Of a stretch of 64,000 nucleotides of DNA, positions 25,977-35,043 are shown piece by piece. Within the stretch, counting starts at the first letter, position 1. The number at the start of each line of letters is the position of its first letter. The position numbers and the translations under genes were made by a program. The notes beneath the pieces were generated by a model. The model was not told the DNA's origin, ran no database searches, and saw only the letters and a list, made by a program, of their open reading frames with translations. Source of the stretch: Chloroflexota bacterium (GTDB lineage Bacteria > Chloroflexota > Anaerolineae > Aggregatilineales > Phototrophicaceae); contig JAPOSR010000059.1 in the NCBI GenBank assembly GCA_026709625.1, positions 1-64,000 on the forward strand, given 5' to 3'.

Positions 25977-27434
25977 ATGTTGCGCAAATTTTGCTTCTTC
26001 GCGCTGCTACTGCTGACACAGTTGAGCGTCGGCGCGCAAGCCACCATCGAATCGGCAACCTGCGCTGCCAGCCCGTCCGGCACAATCGCCAGCTGCGGAT
26101 ATGTGACGCTGCCACAAGATTATGCCAACCCGGCGGGCGGACGCGTCGAGATTTATTACACGCAGATACACAGCCGCGGCGCCAACCCCGACCCCTTGGT
26201 TTATCTGGTTGGCGGACCCGGCAGCAGCGGCACGCATCTCTTGCCAGTCAGCTATGAGAAATACCTGCGCGCTTTCGCCACAGAGCGCGACATCGTCATC
26301 ATCGACCAGCGCGGCACCGGCCTGTCCAATCCGCTGCTGTACTGCCGCGAGGCTTTTTTCCGACTGGACGAGATCTTGGAAAGCCCGCACGAAGAGCGCG
26401 CCGAGCTGCAGCTGGGCATTCTGGACGATTGCCAAGAGCGGCTTGCCCGGCAAGGTGTGCAATTTGATGCCTTTCATAGCGCGAACAACGCCCGCGATGT
26501 GGTCAATGTGCTGCTGGCGCTGGGCTATGAACGCTGGAATCTGGTGGGCGTCTCTTATGGTTCGCGGCTGGCGCTGACCATGATGCGCGACTATCCGCAA
26601 TACCTGCGCAGCGTCATCCTCGATTCGGTCTATCCGCCGCAAGCCGATATATTCATCGATACCTATTATAGCGGCGAGCGCGCGCTCGATGTGCTGTTTG
26701 ACGCCTGCGCCGCCTCGCCCAGCTGCAGCGCCCGTTATCCCAACCTGCGGGCTGTGTTTTATCGCTTGTATGCCCAACTGAACGATATGCCGATGCTGGC
26801 GGACTATCAGCCGGCCGACTCGCGCCGCTTGACCATCGAAATCAGCGGCTATCGGCTCTATGACTGGGTCTTCAGCTGGCTTTACGAGGTCGATGCCATC
26901 CGGCGGATTCCCAGCTTGGTTTTCGAGTTGGCGCGCGGTCGGACGCGTTCGATCACCCCTATGGGCGCGCAATTTGAACAGTCGCTGGCTTCGCTCAGTC
27001 TGGGCATGCACTACACCGTGCAATGCCAGGAAGAATATGGCTCTGCGCAGCGGGATTATGCGAGTCTGGTGGCGGCGCATCCACATCTGCGCGGCTTTTT
27101 GGCTTACGCGGTCGAAAGCCCGGCGACCTTGCCGCGGTTGTGTGATATATGGGGCGCTGCGCCGCTGCCTGAAAGCGTCAACCAGGCGGTGCACAGCGAG
27201 GTGCCAACCTTGCTGCTTTCGGGCAATTATGACCCCATCACGCCGCCAGCATACGCGGACATCGCAGCCAGGACGTTGGCGAGCGCCTACAACTTTGTCT
27301 TGCCGCATGTCGGGCACGCGGTGCTGCGCTCTGATGGTTGCGCGGTCGCTATCGCGGTCGCCTTCATCAGCCAGCCGCTGGTCGAGCCAGACAGCAGTTG
27401 CATCGAGCGTACCCAGCCCATGCGCTTCCGCTAG
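25977..27434 (+). CDS. Exported alpha/beta-hydrolase peptidase (TAP/proline iminopeptidase-like, S33)
   Basis: The 485-residue protein has a signal peptide (MLRKFCFFALLLLTQLSVGAQA), then LVYLVGGPGSSG (oxyanion region), IIDQRGTGLSNPL and the nucleophile elbow VGVSYGSRLALT. The C-terminal part has LLSGNYDPITPPAYA (Asp) and LPHVGHAVL (His), completing the triad. This order fits the S33 tripeptidyl aminopeptidase family, which trims prolyl or tripeptide N-termini outside the cell. Six cysteines may form disulfides. It is divergent from the barrel hydrolase, with about 110 bases between starts. ATG 25977 was preferred to TTG 25962. Confidence 0.85.
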   Translation: MLRKFCFFALLLLTQLSVGAQATIESATCAASPSGTIASCGYVTLPQDYANPAGGRVEIYYTQIHSRGANPDPLVYLVGGPGSSGTHLLPVSYEKYLRAFATERDIVIIDQRGTGLSNPLLYCREAFFRLDEILESPHEERAELQLGILDDCQERLARQGVQFDAFHSANNARDVVNVLLALGYERWNLVGVSYGSRLALTMMRDYPQYLRSVILDSVYPPQADIFIDTYYSGERALDVLFDACAASPSCSARYPNLRAVFYRLYAQLNDMPMLADYQPADSRRLTIEISGYRLYDWVFSWLYEVDAIRRIPSLVFELARGRTRSITPMGAQFEQSLASLSLGMHYTVQCQEEYGSAQRDYASLVAAHPHLRGFLAYAVESPATLPRLCDIWGAAPLPESVNQAVHSEVPTLLLSGNYDPITPPAYADIAARTLASAYNFVLPHVGHAVLRSDGCAVAIAVAFISQPLVEPDSSCIERTQPMRFR

Positions 27435-27496
27435 CGCGCTGTCTGCGCTGGGCTAAAATGCCCGATCATCCGCCAGTCTATCTGTGAGTTGCTCGC

Positions 27497-28459
27497 ATGA
27501 TCAGTTTGCAAGACATCCGCGCCGCCGCCGCGCTGACCGCTCCGCACACCATCCGCACGCCGCAGCGGACTTCGCCTGCCTTGAGCCAGCGACTGGGCTG
27601 CGAGGTTTCGCTGAAACTGGAGATGCGCCAGCACAGCGGCTCGTTCAAAACGCGCGGAGCATTTCATCAGATGCTGGCGCTGGGCGAGGCCGCATTGAGC
27701 CGCGGCGTCGTTGCCGTCAGCGGCGGCAATTTTGCACGAGCCGTCGCCTATTGCAGCGGCGTTCTGGGTGTGGACGCGTTCATTTGCATGCCCAAAAATG
27801 CGCCGACTGGCTCTATCGCGGCCACACGCGGCTACGGCGCAGAGGTCGAGCTGCTGCCCGATGCTGTGGCGGCATTTGCGCGCGCTGATGAGCTGGCGGC
27901 GGCTGGGCGCTGCGCCCTGCATCCATTTGACAGCCATCAACAAATGGCCGGCAATGGCATCGTTGCGCTGGAGATCATGCATGATTGCCCGGGCTTGACC
28001 GACATCATCGTCAGCATTGGCGGCGGCGGGCTGATCGCCGGGGTCATCGCGGCAGTCAAGGCGCAGAAACCAGCTGTGCGCGTCTGGGGCGTCGAGCCGA
28101 TCAAAGCGCCAACCATGCAGCGGGCGCTGGCGGCGGGAAAGATCGTCAATATCGTGCCTGGCTCGCTGTCTGCGACTCTGGGCGGACCCTTCGTCGGGCA
28201 GGTGGCGCTGGATCTGTGCCAGGCGCATCTGGAAGACCTCGTCCTCGTCAGCGATATGGAGATGATCGCCGCGCAGCAGTGGTTTATCCAGCACGCAGAC
28301 CTGCGTCCCGAATTGGCGGCGACCAGCACCTTGGCCGCGGCTTTGCGCATCCAAGACCGTCTGCCTGCCGATGCCCATCTGGCGCTTTTAATCTGTGGCG
28401 GCAACGACTCGGACGAAGATATCGAACGTTATGCGGGGCTGCTGGCGGCTGCATCATAA
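27497..28459 (+). CDS. Threonine/serine dehydratase-like PLP enzyme
   Basis: This 320-residue fold-type II enzyme has the PLP lysine in HSGSFKTRGAF (about residue 51), the cofactor loop SGGNFARAVAY, and the phosphate-binding IGGGGLIAG. It ends ALLICGGND. That pattern matches threonine ammonia-lyases without an ACT regulatory domain, i.e. catabolic or serine/threonine dehydratases. The usual GNH in the loop is GNF here, which could alter substrate choice. It lies 62 bases after the S33 peptidase on the same strand. Confidence 0.82.
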   Translation: MISLQDIRAAAALTAPHTIRTPQRTSPALSQRLGCEVSLKLEMRQHSGSFKTRGAFHQMLALGEAALSRGVVAVSGGNFARAVAYCSGVLGVDAFICMPKNAPTGSIAATRGYGAEVELLPDAVAAFARADELAAAGRCALHPFDSHQQMAGNGIVALEIMHDCPGLTDIIVSIGGGGLIAGVIAAVKAQKPAVRVWGVEPIKAPTMQRALAAGKIVNIVPGSLSATLGGPFVGQVALDLCQAHLEDLVLVSDMEMIAAQQWFIQHADLRPELAATSTLAAALRIQDRLPADAHLALLICGGNDSDEDIERYAGLLAAAS

Positions 28460-28533
28460 GTGCCGCATAATGCGCAAAAGCCCGTTGTCGCCGAGCGCAA
28501 ATCATGGGGGGATGGAGTCTTTGTGTGGCAGGA

Positions 28534-28571
28534 TCTGTCTTCCGCCCCAAACGTTTCGAGCGGAAGACAGA
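28534..28571. terminator. Perfect 12-bp hairpin between convergent genes
   Basis: TCTGTCTTCCGC (28534-28545) and its exact complement (28560-28571) enclose a 14-base loop. It lies between the stop of the dehydratase gene (28459, plus) and the stop of the LysM gene (28591, minus), where a bidirectional terminator is expected. No T-run flanks it on either strand, so termination is inferred from position only. Confidence 0.5.
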
Positions 28572-28590
28572 GAGATGCGCGAGCAAAATC

Positions 28591-30213
28591 TTAGCCACCC
28601 ATGGCGGCGCGCAATGTGTCGCAGGCTGGGCACCTGCCGTCTGGCCGCACGATAGCGTAGCCAGCTTGTGGGTCGCAGCCAAAGTCAGTCGTTACCCAGT
28701 GCGTGAAGTCGACATTCCATACGATCATCAGGCGCGTATTCTGTCCGCGCAGATAATTGACCGTGCCGCGCAGCCATTCAGCCTGCTCGCCCACCGATGT
28801 CGTGTTGCCCCAGGCGAAGTTTTGGCACAAGGGCTGGAAGCCATCTGGCGATACATAGCCGATCTCGGTGAAGCACAGGGGCTTGCCCGGGAAGACGCTG
28901 CGGTACAGATTGGTCAGGGCGGGCAGGTAATAGCTGTAGTGGCCGCTGGGTCCGCCGGTCGTGGCTGTGGGCGGCAGGAAGCCATTGTTCCAGTGTACAC
29001 CGACGCAGTCCATATAATTGGCTGCGCCCGCCGCTGCCATCTGGCGAATGTATGCGTCGTCATTGCAGCCATCGTTGCCGCAGCCGGCACCTCCCCAATA
29101 GCCAGTTGGCGAGGGCGCTGCGCTGATGACCATGGTGCCGGGGCTGGCCGACTTGATTGCGTTGAAGGCTGCCGCCAGCATCTGCGTGTAGTTGGCGCCG
29201 TTGATTTGCCCATGCGGCCATTCATGCCCGATGTTTGTCTCGTTCCATACTTCGATGGCATCTGCGCCATGCCGCGCCAAACCAGCCAGGAAACCGGCGA
29301 ATTCGTTATAAACCTGGCCCGGGTTCGAGGCCATGCGGTTGTGGATGTTGTGGTCGCCGACCACGCTGAGCAGGATTTTGAAGCCCAAGCCGTGCGCATG
29401 GTCGATCCATGATTTGAAATCGCCGGCGCTCTGCCCGCCCCAGCGCACTTGCCGCTTGACCCAGGTCATTCTTGCATGGCGCATTTCGTTGACCTTGTTA
29501 AAGTGCGCGACCTGACCGCCCAATTCAAAGCCGCCCGATACCGACGGGCCTGTCACTGGCGCGGGAGCCGGCGCGCCACCGTCGGCCGGCGCGGGCGGGG
29601 GCTCTGGCGGACCAGGCACTTGCAGCACCTGCCCGACTTCAATGTCGTCTGGGTCTTCAAGGCTGTTCATGCGCGCCAGGTCAAAATAGGTGACGCCATA
29701 TCTGGCAGCGATCTCGGCCAGCGAGTCGCCCGCTTGCACGGTGTAGGACGCGATTGTGCTGGCTGGCGCGGCCGGTGCGCCGGCGCCAGGCGCGGCAACT
29801 CCGCCGATCGAGGGCACAATCAACACTTGTCCCGCATGCAAGATATAGGGCTCTGTCAGCCCATTCAACTCAGCCAGGCGAATGTAGGTCGTCTGATGAT
29901 TCGCGGCGATCAAAGCCAGAAAGTCGCCGCGCTGCACTGTATACACGGTGTTGCCAGCTGGCGCGGGTGGCGCGGGCGGCCCGCTTGATCCGACAGCGCC
30001 GGGGATAGCGATCTGGTTGCCGCGATGGATGACAGAGATCATGGTCATCCCGTTCGCTTGCAGCAGGTCGGCAAGGTTCACGCCATAGCGCGATGCGATG
30101 CTGGCGAGCGTATCGCCACGCTGGACGATGTGCACCTGCTGCGCCGCGACACTGGCCGCGCCCAGCGAGATCAACACCAGCAGGCTCAATGACAAAACGA
30201 TTAGTCGACGCAT
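28591..30213 (-). CDS. Secreted protein with three LysM domains and a TIM-barrel hydrolase domain
   Basis: The 540-residue protein has a signal peptide (MRRLIVLSLSLLVLISLGAASVAAQ) and three LysM repeats beginning HIVQRGDTLASIASRYGV, YTVQRGDFLALIAANH and YTVQAGDSLAEIAARYGV, joined by Pro/Ala/Gly linkers. LysM binds GlcNAc-containing glycans such as peptidoglycan. The C-terminal 300 residues form a GH39/GH5-like barrel with IEVWNETNIGHEW (acid/base Glu) and PLCFTEIGYVS (nucleophile Glu). It would be a wall-bound glycosidase; its substrate is unknown. The barrel resembles that of the gene at 24184. Confidence 0.85.
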   Translation of the reverse strand: MRRLIVLSLSLLVLISLGAASVAAQQVHIVQRGDTLASIASRYGVNLADLLQANGMTMISVIHRGNQIAIPGAVGSSGPPAPPAPAGNTVYTVQRGDFLALIAANHQTTYIRLAELNGLTEPYILHAGQVLIVPSIGGVAAPGAGAPAAPASTIASYTVQAGDSLAEIAARYGVTYFDLARMNSLEDPDDIEVGQVLQVPGPPEPPPAPADGGAPAPAPVTGPSVSGGFELGGQVAHFNKVNEMRHARMTWVKRQVRWGGQSAGDFKSWIDHAHGLGFKILLSVVGDHNIHNRMASNPGQVYNEFAGFLAGLARHGADAIEVWNETNIGHEWPHGQINGANYTQMLAAAFNAIKSASPGTMVISAAPSPTGYWGGAGCGNDGCNDDAYIRQMAAAGAANYMDCVGVHWNNGFLPPTATTGGPSGHYSYYLPALTNLYRSVFPGKPLCFTEIGYVSPDGFQPLCQNFAWGNTTSVGEQAEWLRGTVNYLRGQNTRLMIVWNVDFTHWVTTDFGCDPQAGYAIVRPDGRCPACDTLRAAMGG

Positions 30214-30452
30214 GGTTGCTCCTGTTCCTTGCTTTCAACATACTCACATATGGAGATTGTAGTATAAAATCTGCAAGCGCGCCTGCTCGAATTGATTCCT
30301 TCGCAAGCCAATCACACAAAGCCCGCGTCCATACCGCTGCTCCACATGTATACACCAAGCCGAAAGCGAAGGCGCTGCGCTGTGGTTTTATGTTGAATGC
30401 GTTGGCTGTAGAGGCGAGCCGCCAAGATGCCCAGCGAAGCGCAAGCTGCGGC

Positions 30453-31343
30453 TTAATGGCCGATTTCCATGCCCGGGTCAACCACCGGCAAGCGCGCGTC
30501 TAAGGCTGGCATGGTCGCTGCCAGCCAGGCATAACGGGGGTCATCGCTTTGTGCGAAATCCCGCGTTGAGCCCGCCAGGAAGTTCAATGTATACGTCGTC
30601 GTGCCCGGCGCGCTGACCAGCGTGTAATAGCCTTCGGGCATCAAAACCAAGTCGTGCTGTCGCGCCAGCATGGTCGCTTCCCAGCTTTGGTCGGCGGCAT
30701 ATACGCGCTGACAGGCAAAGCCGGTGGGACGGTCGAACTTGTAGAAGCTGAAGCGATGCAGCTGCGCCTCGAGCACCTTGCCGCGTTCATCGGTGCGGTG
30801 CGTGTCATGCTTGCGCGGCGGAATGCTCGACCAGTTGCCGCCCGGCGTGTACAGTTCATACGCCAACAGCCGCGATGCGGGGAAGCCACTGCCGATCAGC
30901 CGATTCATCTGTCGAGAGCAGTTGCCGCCGCCCAGCATGCGCAGCTCTACATCCTGAGGCGTGATCAACCGAGCGGGGTTCTCAACTTCGGTCGGTGCCC
31001 AGCACGATGCGAATTCGAAATTGTCGGTCAGCGACTCGATTTCAAATTCGGTATTTGGCGGCAGATAGACAGCATGGGGCAAGCCGCTGAAGACATCCGC
31101 GCGGCGCCCAATCGCTTCGAAGTCGCCGCGGTTGGTGCGGATTGTGCAGCGCCCGCCCAGCACGACCGCGACATATTCGAAGTTGTCGATGGCGATTTCG
31201 AATGTCTTGCCCGTGCCCAGCCGCACCGCTGCGAAGTTGAGCGTGTCCCAGCCAGCGCGCCGCGCATCCAATGCCGCGAATGCCCCCGCTCGCCCCGTGT
31301 CATTGCTGTGGATGTGCAAGCTGTTGGCGGTATAGGTCGCCAT
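30453..31343 (-). CDS. iolB: 5-deoxy-glucuronate isomerase (IolB)
   Basis: The 296-residue protein matches IolB through its length: a double cupin with GGRCTIRTNRG, YLPPNTEFEI, and the diagnostic second-cupin segment TPGGNWSSIPPRKHDTHR, followed by YAADQSWEATMLARQHDLVLMPEGYY. IolB converts 5-deoxy-D-glucuronate to 2-deoxy-5-keto-D-gluconate in myo-inositol breakdown. The rest of the iol pathway is not adjacent; it lies 35 bases after an ABC ATPase gene on the same strand. A GGGAAGAG site precedes the ATG. Confidence 0.9.
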   Translation of the reverse strand: MATYTANSLHIHSNDTGRAGAFAALDARRAGWDTLNFAAVRLGTGKTFEIAIDNFEYVAVVLGGRCTIRTNRGDFEAIGRRADVFSGLPHAVYLPPNTEFEIESLTDNFEFASCWAPTEVENPARLITPQDVELRMLGGGNCSRQMNRLIGSGFPASRLLAYELYTPGGNWSSIPPRKHDTHRTDERGKVLEAQLHRFSFYKFDRPTGFACQRVYAADQSWEATMLARQHDLVLMPEGYYTLVSAPGTTTYTLNFLAGSTRDFAQSDDPRYAWLAATMPALDARLPVVDPGMEIGH

Positions 31344-31378
31344 CTCTTCCCTTTCCAGGCTGCTGTGCCTGCCGCGCC

Positions 31379-32335
31379 TCAGGTGACCAGACCGCGGGTC
31401 ACGCGCATGAACATCTGCTCCAGGTCTTTTTCTTCTTCGCTGAAGCCCAAAAGCGGCAACCCGCCTTCAAAGATCTGTTGGCTCAGAGAGCTCAATTCTT
31501 CATCACTGCCGGTGAAATCGACCCGCACCCGCGACCGTCCGTTGCGCGGGGTGATGAGCTCGGCTGTCACCACCTGCGCCATGCCGCTGGCCAGCGCCAG
31601 CGTTTTTTCGGCTGCGTTGCTGTCCATGACAGTGATGATAATTTCACGATGCGCCATCAACTGCTGCCGCAGGCGGTCGATGCTGCCTTGCATGATGATC
31701 TCGCCGGCTTCGATGATGCCGATGTGCGAACAGACATCTTCCACATCAGCCAGGATATGCGATGAAAAGAAGATCGTCTTCCCCATATTCGCCAGCTCGC
31801 CCAGCAGCTCGCGGATCTCCACGCGCGCGCGCGGGTCTAAGCCCGAGGCTGGCTCGTCCAATACCAGCACCTGCGGGTCGTGCGCCAGCGTCCGCGCCAG
31901 CGACAAGCGCTGCTTCATGCCGCGGCTGAGCTTGTCGACCATGTCCTCGCGCCGATGCTGCAAATCGACCAATTCCAGCAGGTCTGCCACCAACGTCTTG
32001 CGCTTCTTTTCGGGGATGTCATAACAAGCGGCGAAGAAGTCCAGATATTCCCAGACGCGCAGGTCTTCATACACGCCAAACTCGTCGGGCATATAGCCGA
32101 TGGCGCGGCGGACTTCGCGGCGGTTGTCATGCACCGAATGCCCGGCCACCCACGCTTCTCCATCCGATGGGCGCGTCAAGGTGGTTAAAATGCGCATGGT
32201 GGTGGTTTTGCCAGCGCCATTGGGCCCCACAAAGCCATATATCGAGCCAGCCGGCACCTCCAGCGAAATGCCGCGCAAGGCATGAAAATTGCCGAATGAC
32301 TTTTTCAGCCCGTTTGTCCGGATGATCGCGTCCAT
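31379..32335 (-). CDS. ABC transporter ATP-binding protein
   Basis: This 318-residue ATPase has Walker A GPNGAGKTTT (about residue 38), signature LSRGMKQRLSLARTL, Walker B VLVLDEPASGLDP and FFSSHILADVEDV with the switch His. The C-terminal extension of about 90 residues is typical of the drug/NatA-like exporter subfamily (CcmA/GldA group). No permease with ABC-2 helices is next to it; instead the gene before it encodes a large two-helix membrane protein. Its ribosome site GAGGAG overlaps the stop of that gene, so the two are coupled. Substrate is unknown. Confidence 0.88.
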   Translation of the reverse strand: MDAIIRTNGLKKSFGNFHALRGISLEVPAGSIYGFVGPNGAGKTTTMRILTTLTRPSDGEAWVAGHSVHDNRREVRRAIGYMPDEFGVYEDLRVWEYLDFFAACYDIPEKKRKTLVADLLELVDLQHRREDMVDKLSRGMKQRLSLARTLAHDPQVLVLDEPASGLDPRARVEIRELLGELANMGKTIFFSSHILADVEDVCSHIGIIEAGEIIMQGSIDRLRQQLMAHREIIITVMDSNAAEKTLALASGMAQVVTAELITPRNGRSRVRVDFTGSDEELSSLSQQIFEGGLPLLGFSEEEKDLEQMFMRVTRGLVT

Positions 32336-32344
32336 CGCCGCTCC

Positions 32345-34840
32345 TCAGTAGCGCCCGGTTTGGGCAAGGCGGATATCTCGCACGCGGACTGTGCCTATGC
32401 CGCCGCCATGCTGCAAGCGCAGACGCAGCGTTTGGCTCGGTCCCAGATATGGCGCTGGCTCGGTTAGCTCCAGCGTCTTGCCATCGCGATAGCCAAAGAC
32501 CTCATATTCGCCACGCTCCCAATTATACAAGTGCAGCTCTAGCGCCTGCGTAAAGCCGCCGCCGCGGTCGACTTCGACCTGCATGCGCTCCACCTGCCGC
32601 ATAGCCAAGCCCGGCAAGGGCTGGAAAAGGAAGGTGACCGCCCCGTCTTCGTACAGGCTGAAGTTGTCTGTGCCATTGTCGGCGATGCCCTGCCGGTCCA
32701 GCGTCATCCAACTGAAATGCTCGGTTGTCAAGGTGGCGCGCCGCTCGGGCAAGGCGATATCGACCGCCAGCTCAATGATGTAGAGCGTGGTATCGACCGA
32801 GCTCCAGCCAGCGCCTTCGATCTCCAGGTCGCGCGCCCAGGCATCGCTCCAGCCCAGCAGATACAGGCCTGTGCCCCGCGCCGTAGAAGCAAATTCATCG
32901 CGCATGAAGCTGGCCAGAAAGGATTGCTCGCGCGCCAGCTGTCGCTCGCGCAGCGACTCCGCGCTGAGAAAAGCCCGCGTGCGCAGATAGCGCGCGCCCT
33001 GCAAGTCTTTGATGCTGATATTTTGGTCGCTGCCGGTGAAAGGCGATTGTTGGCCATAGAGCGCCGAGACATTCAGCTCCAGCGGATTGGGCTGGGCGGG
33101 CCGGTCGCCCAAGTCGGCGCGCAGCTCGTCGCGCCCCAGCGGCACGATAGCGCCGGGCGCAAAGTCATTTTCAAGCGCATGCGAAAAGCCAGCGCCGACA
33201 ATCACGGCATCGCGCAAGGTGACCTGGCTGCGATTGCTGACAGCGCCCTGAAAGGTCGGCTGCATGCGTCCGCTTTCCGTGATATCGAAACTCAAGGTGA
33301 AGCTGCCGCCGATATCGGGTTTCGCGACGCGACCGCTGGCGCTGAAATTGGCGAAGATGCCGCCATCGATGGTGAATTGGTCGGCGCTGAAGCGCGCGCC
33401 TTGGGCGATCTCGGTCGCGGTCTGGATGGTGTTGCTGGCGAAGATGCTGGTGGGCGCTGTCGCCCCAGCCACGGCTAAAAAGCTGCCTTCGGGCAGGCTT
33501 AGTGAATAAGTGGCGCGCCGCGGCGAAAGCAGACCGATAACCTGCCGCAGCCGGGCCTCAGCGTGGTCGGCATAGGCCTCGACCACTGTCAGACGGCTGA
33601 CAATGACTTCTGCGCCACGCAGATTGAAGCCGACAGTCCAGGCGAGAAGGGTGAAGATCACGATGACCAGCGGGATGGTCATCCAGCCCCAGCCCGGACG
33701 CCCCAGCCGCGCAAGCAGCGCATAGTTCAACGGTCCGATCAAAAGAATGTACAGCGCCAAGAACAGGCAGAGCGTCTGCAAGGGCGGCAGCAAGTCGAAG
33801 CCGGGCAGGTTGGCGACAGCTTCTGCGCCCCAGGTCGATTGTGTGAAGCCGTTGCGCCAAGATGGCTGCGGCGGGCGCGCCAGCAGCAATTTGCGCCACA
33901 ATTCGCTCAGTCCATCCCAGCGAGCCAGCGGCGCCAGGCTCGGGTCTGCCGCCAAAAAGTCAACCAAGCCAGCGCCGAATGCGCGGCGGACCAGCAGCGG
34001 AATGCCAGCTTGTTCGACCAGCACAGTCGCGCCGCCGGCCAGTTGTCCACGCGCGACAATGGCCGGTCCGCGCAGTTCGACCTGCCTGTCGCCGGCATAG
34101 CGCGCCAGCTCGTTCAGATCATCCATCGATTGCGCTTCTTGCGGCAGCAGGGGCAGCAGATCGCCCAGCGCGCTGGCGGTCGCAGCGGCGCTTGGTCCGC
34201 CGCCCACCAGCAGGTGCCCGCCGTCCGCCACCCATTGCTCGATAGCGCCACGCTGTCCAGGCGACAGGCGCTCGCTGTCGACATTCAGCAGCATCAACAT
34301 ATCCAGCGATGCCAGCGACTGCGCGCGCTCGGGCAGGTTGCGCGGGCTCCAAATGGCTTGCTCGGCGCGGTAGCCACCGATATGAACGCCTGTCAAGCTG
34401 GGGGCGATTGTGTTCGCGCCGGTTACAACGGCATATAGCTGGTCGCCGCGCTGCAAGTCAAACAGCGGCGCATCCCGCGAGGCGCGCACATTGCCGGCCG
34501 CGTCGATCAGCTCGACGCGGATCTGGTCGGGATAAGTGCGCGCCTGGATGTTGAGCGTGGCGGTTTTCTGGGCGCCGCTGGGCAGCTCGACCGGCGTGCT
34601 GAAGGCGTTGCCCACGACAGTGCCCGAAGTCTCGGGGCGCACCACCAGCCGTCCACGCAGCGATTCGCCATTGTTGGTCATGGCGACGCGCACAGGCGTC
34701 CAGTCGTCGGGGCGGAAATAGCCGTTGAAACCGGCGGCGATCGTCAACTCGACAACATCGCGGAAGCTGTCTTGCGCAGCGGACGGCTGAACCAACAGCG
34801 CGCCCAAAAACACAATAGTGATGCTCAACAGCCGCGTCAT
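32345..34840 (-). CDS. Large exported membrane protein of unknown function
   Basis: This 831-residue protein has a signal peptide (MTRLLSITIVFLGALLVQPSAAQ), an extracytoplasmic beta-rich domain, a Rossmann-like glutamine-amidotransferase-type segment (QWVADGGHLLVGGGPSA), two membrane helices near residues 385-440 joined by NYALLARLGRPGWGWM, and a 390-residue C-terminal domain. The GPLNY-LLxRLGRPxW loop between two helices is recurrent in uncharacterised exported proteins near ABC or DUF58/MoxR genes. It is coupled to the ABC ATPase gene, so it may be part of, or a client of, that transporter. GAGG six bases before ATG 34840 sets the start. Confidence 0.75.
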   Translation of the reverse strand: MTRLLSITIVFLGALLVQPSAAQDSFRDVVELTIAAGFNGYFRPDDWTPVRVAMTNNGESLRGRLVVRPETSGTVVGNAFSTPVELPSGAQKTATLNIQARTYPDQIRVELIDAAGNVRASRDAPLFDLQRGDQLYAVVTGANTIAPSLTGVHIGGYRAEQAIWSPRNLPERAQSLASLDMLMLLNVDSERLSPGQRGAIEQWVADGGHLLVGGGPSAAATASALGDLLPLLPQEAQSMDDLNELARYAGDRQVELRGPAIVARGQLAGGATVLVEQAGIPLLVRRAFGAGLVDFLAADPSLAPLARWDGLSELWRKLLLARPPQPSWRNGFTQSTWGAEAVANLPGFDLLPPLQTLCLFLALYILLIGPLNYALLARLGRPGWGWMTIPLVIVIFTLLAWTVGFNLRGAEVIVSRLTVVEAYADHAEARLRQVIGLLSPRRATYSLSLPEGSFLAVAGATAPTSIFASNTIQTATEIAQGARFSADQFTIDGGIFANFSASGRVAKPDIGGSFTLSFDITESGRMQPTFQGAVSNRSQVTLRDAVIVGAGFSHALENDFAPGAIVPLGRDELRADLGDRPAQPNPLELNVSALYGQQSPFTGSDQNISIKDLQGARYLRTRAFLSAESLRERQLAREQSFLASFMRDEFASTARGTGLYLLGWSDAWARDLEIEGAGWSSVDTTLYIIELAVDIALPERRATLTTEHFSWMTLDRQGIADNGTDNFSLYEDGAVTFLFQPLPGLAMRQVERMQVEVDRGGGFTQALELHLYNWERGEYEVFGYRDGKTLELTEPAPYLGPSQTLRLRLQHGGGIGTVRVRDIRLAQTGRY

Positions 34841-34992
34841 GGACATCCTCGCATTTTGACCCATGCCGATTGTATTGTAGCACGGGCTTGGGTTGGCGTT
34901 ACCCTCGCCGGGCGATCGCGCTGTGTCATTTTTTGCCGAAGAGGCGCGGCGGCTCGCTCTGCATGCTTGATAGCCGTTGGCGGCGGCTGCGC

Positions 34993-34998
34993 TATAAT
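34993..34998 (+). promoter_or_regulatory. Candidate -10 box for the aldo/keto reductase gene
   Basis: A consensus TATAAT lies 46 bases before the aldo/keto reductase start. The best upstream match is TTGATA at 34967-34972, but the 20-base spacing is too long for a standard promoter, so only the -10 box is called. Confidence 0.4.
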
Positions 34999-35043
34999 CG
35001 CGCTTAGAAATCGGCAACCTGTCCGTATAAGGAGAAGCCCCCC

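Noticed and set aside
26007-27317. 436-codon minus-strand frame
   Set aside because: It is antisense to the S33 peptidase gene, which has a signal peptide and full catalytic triad.
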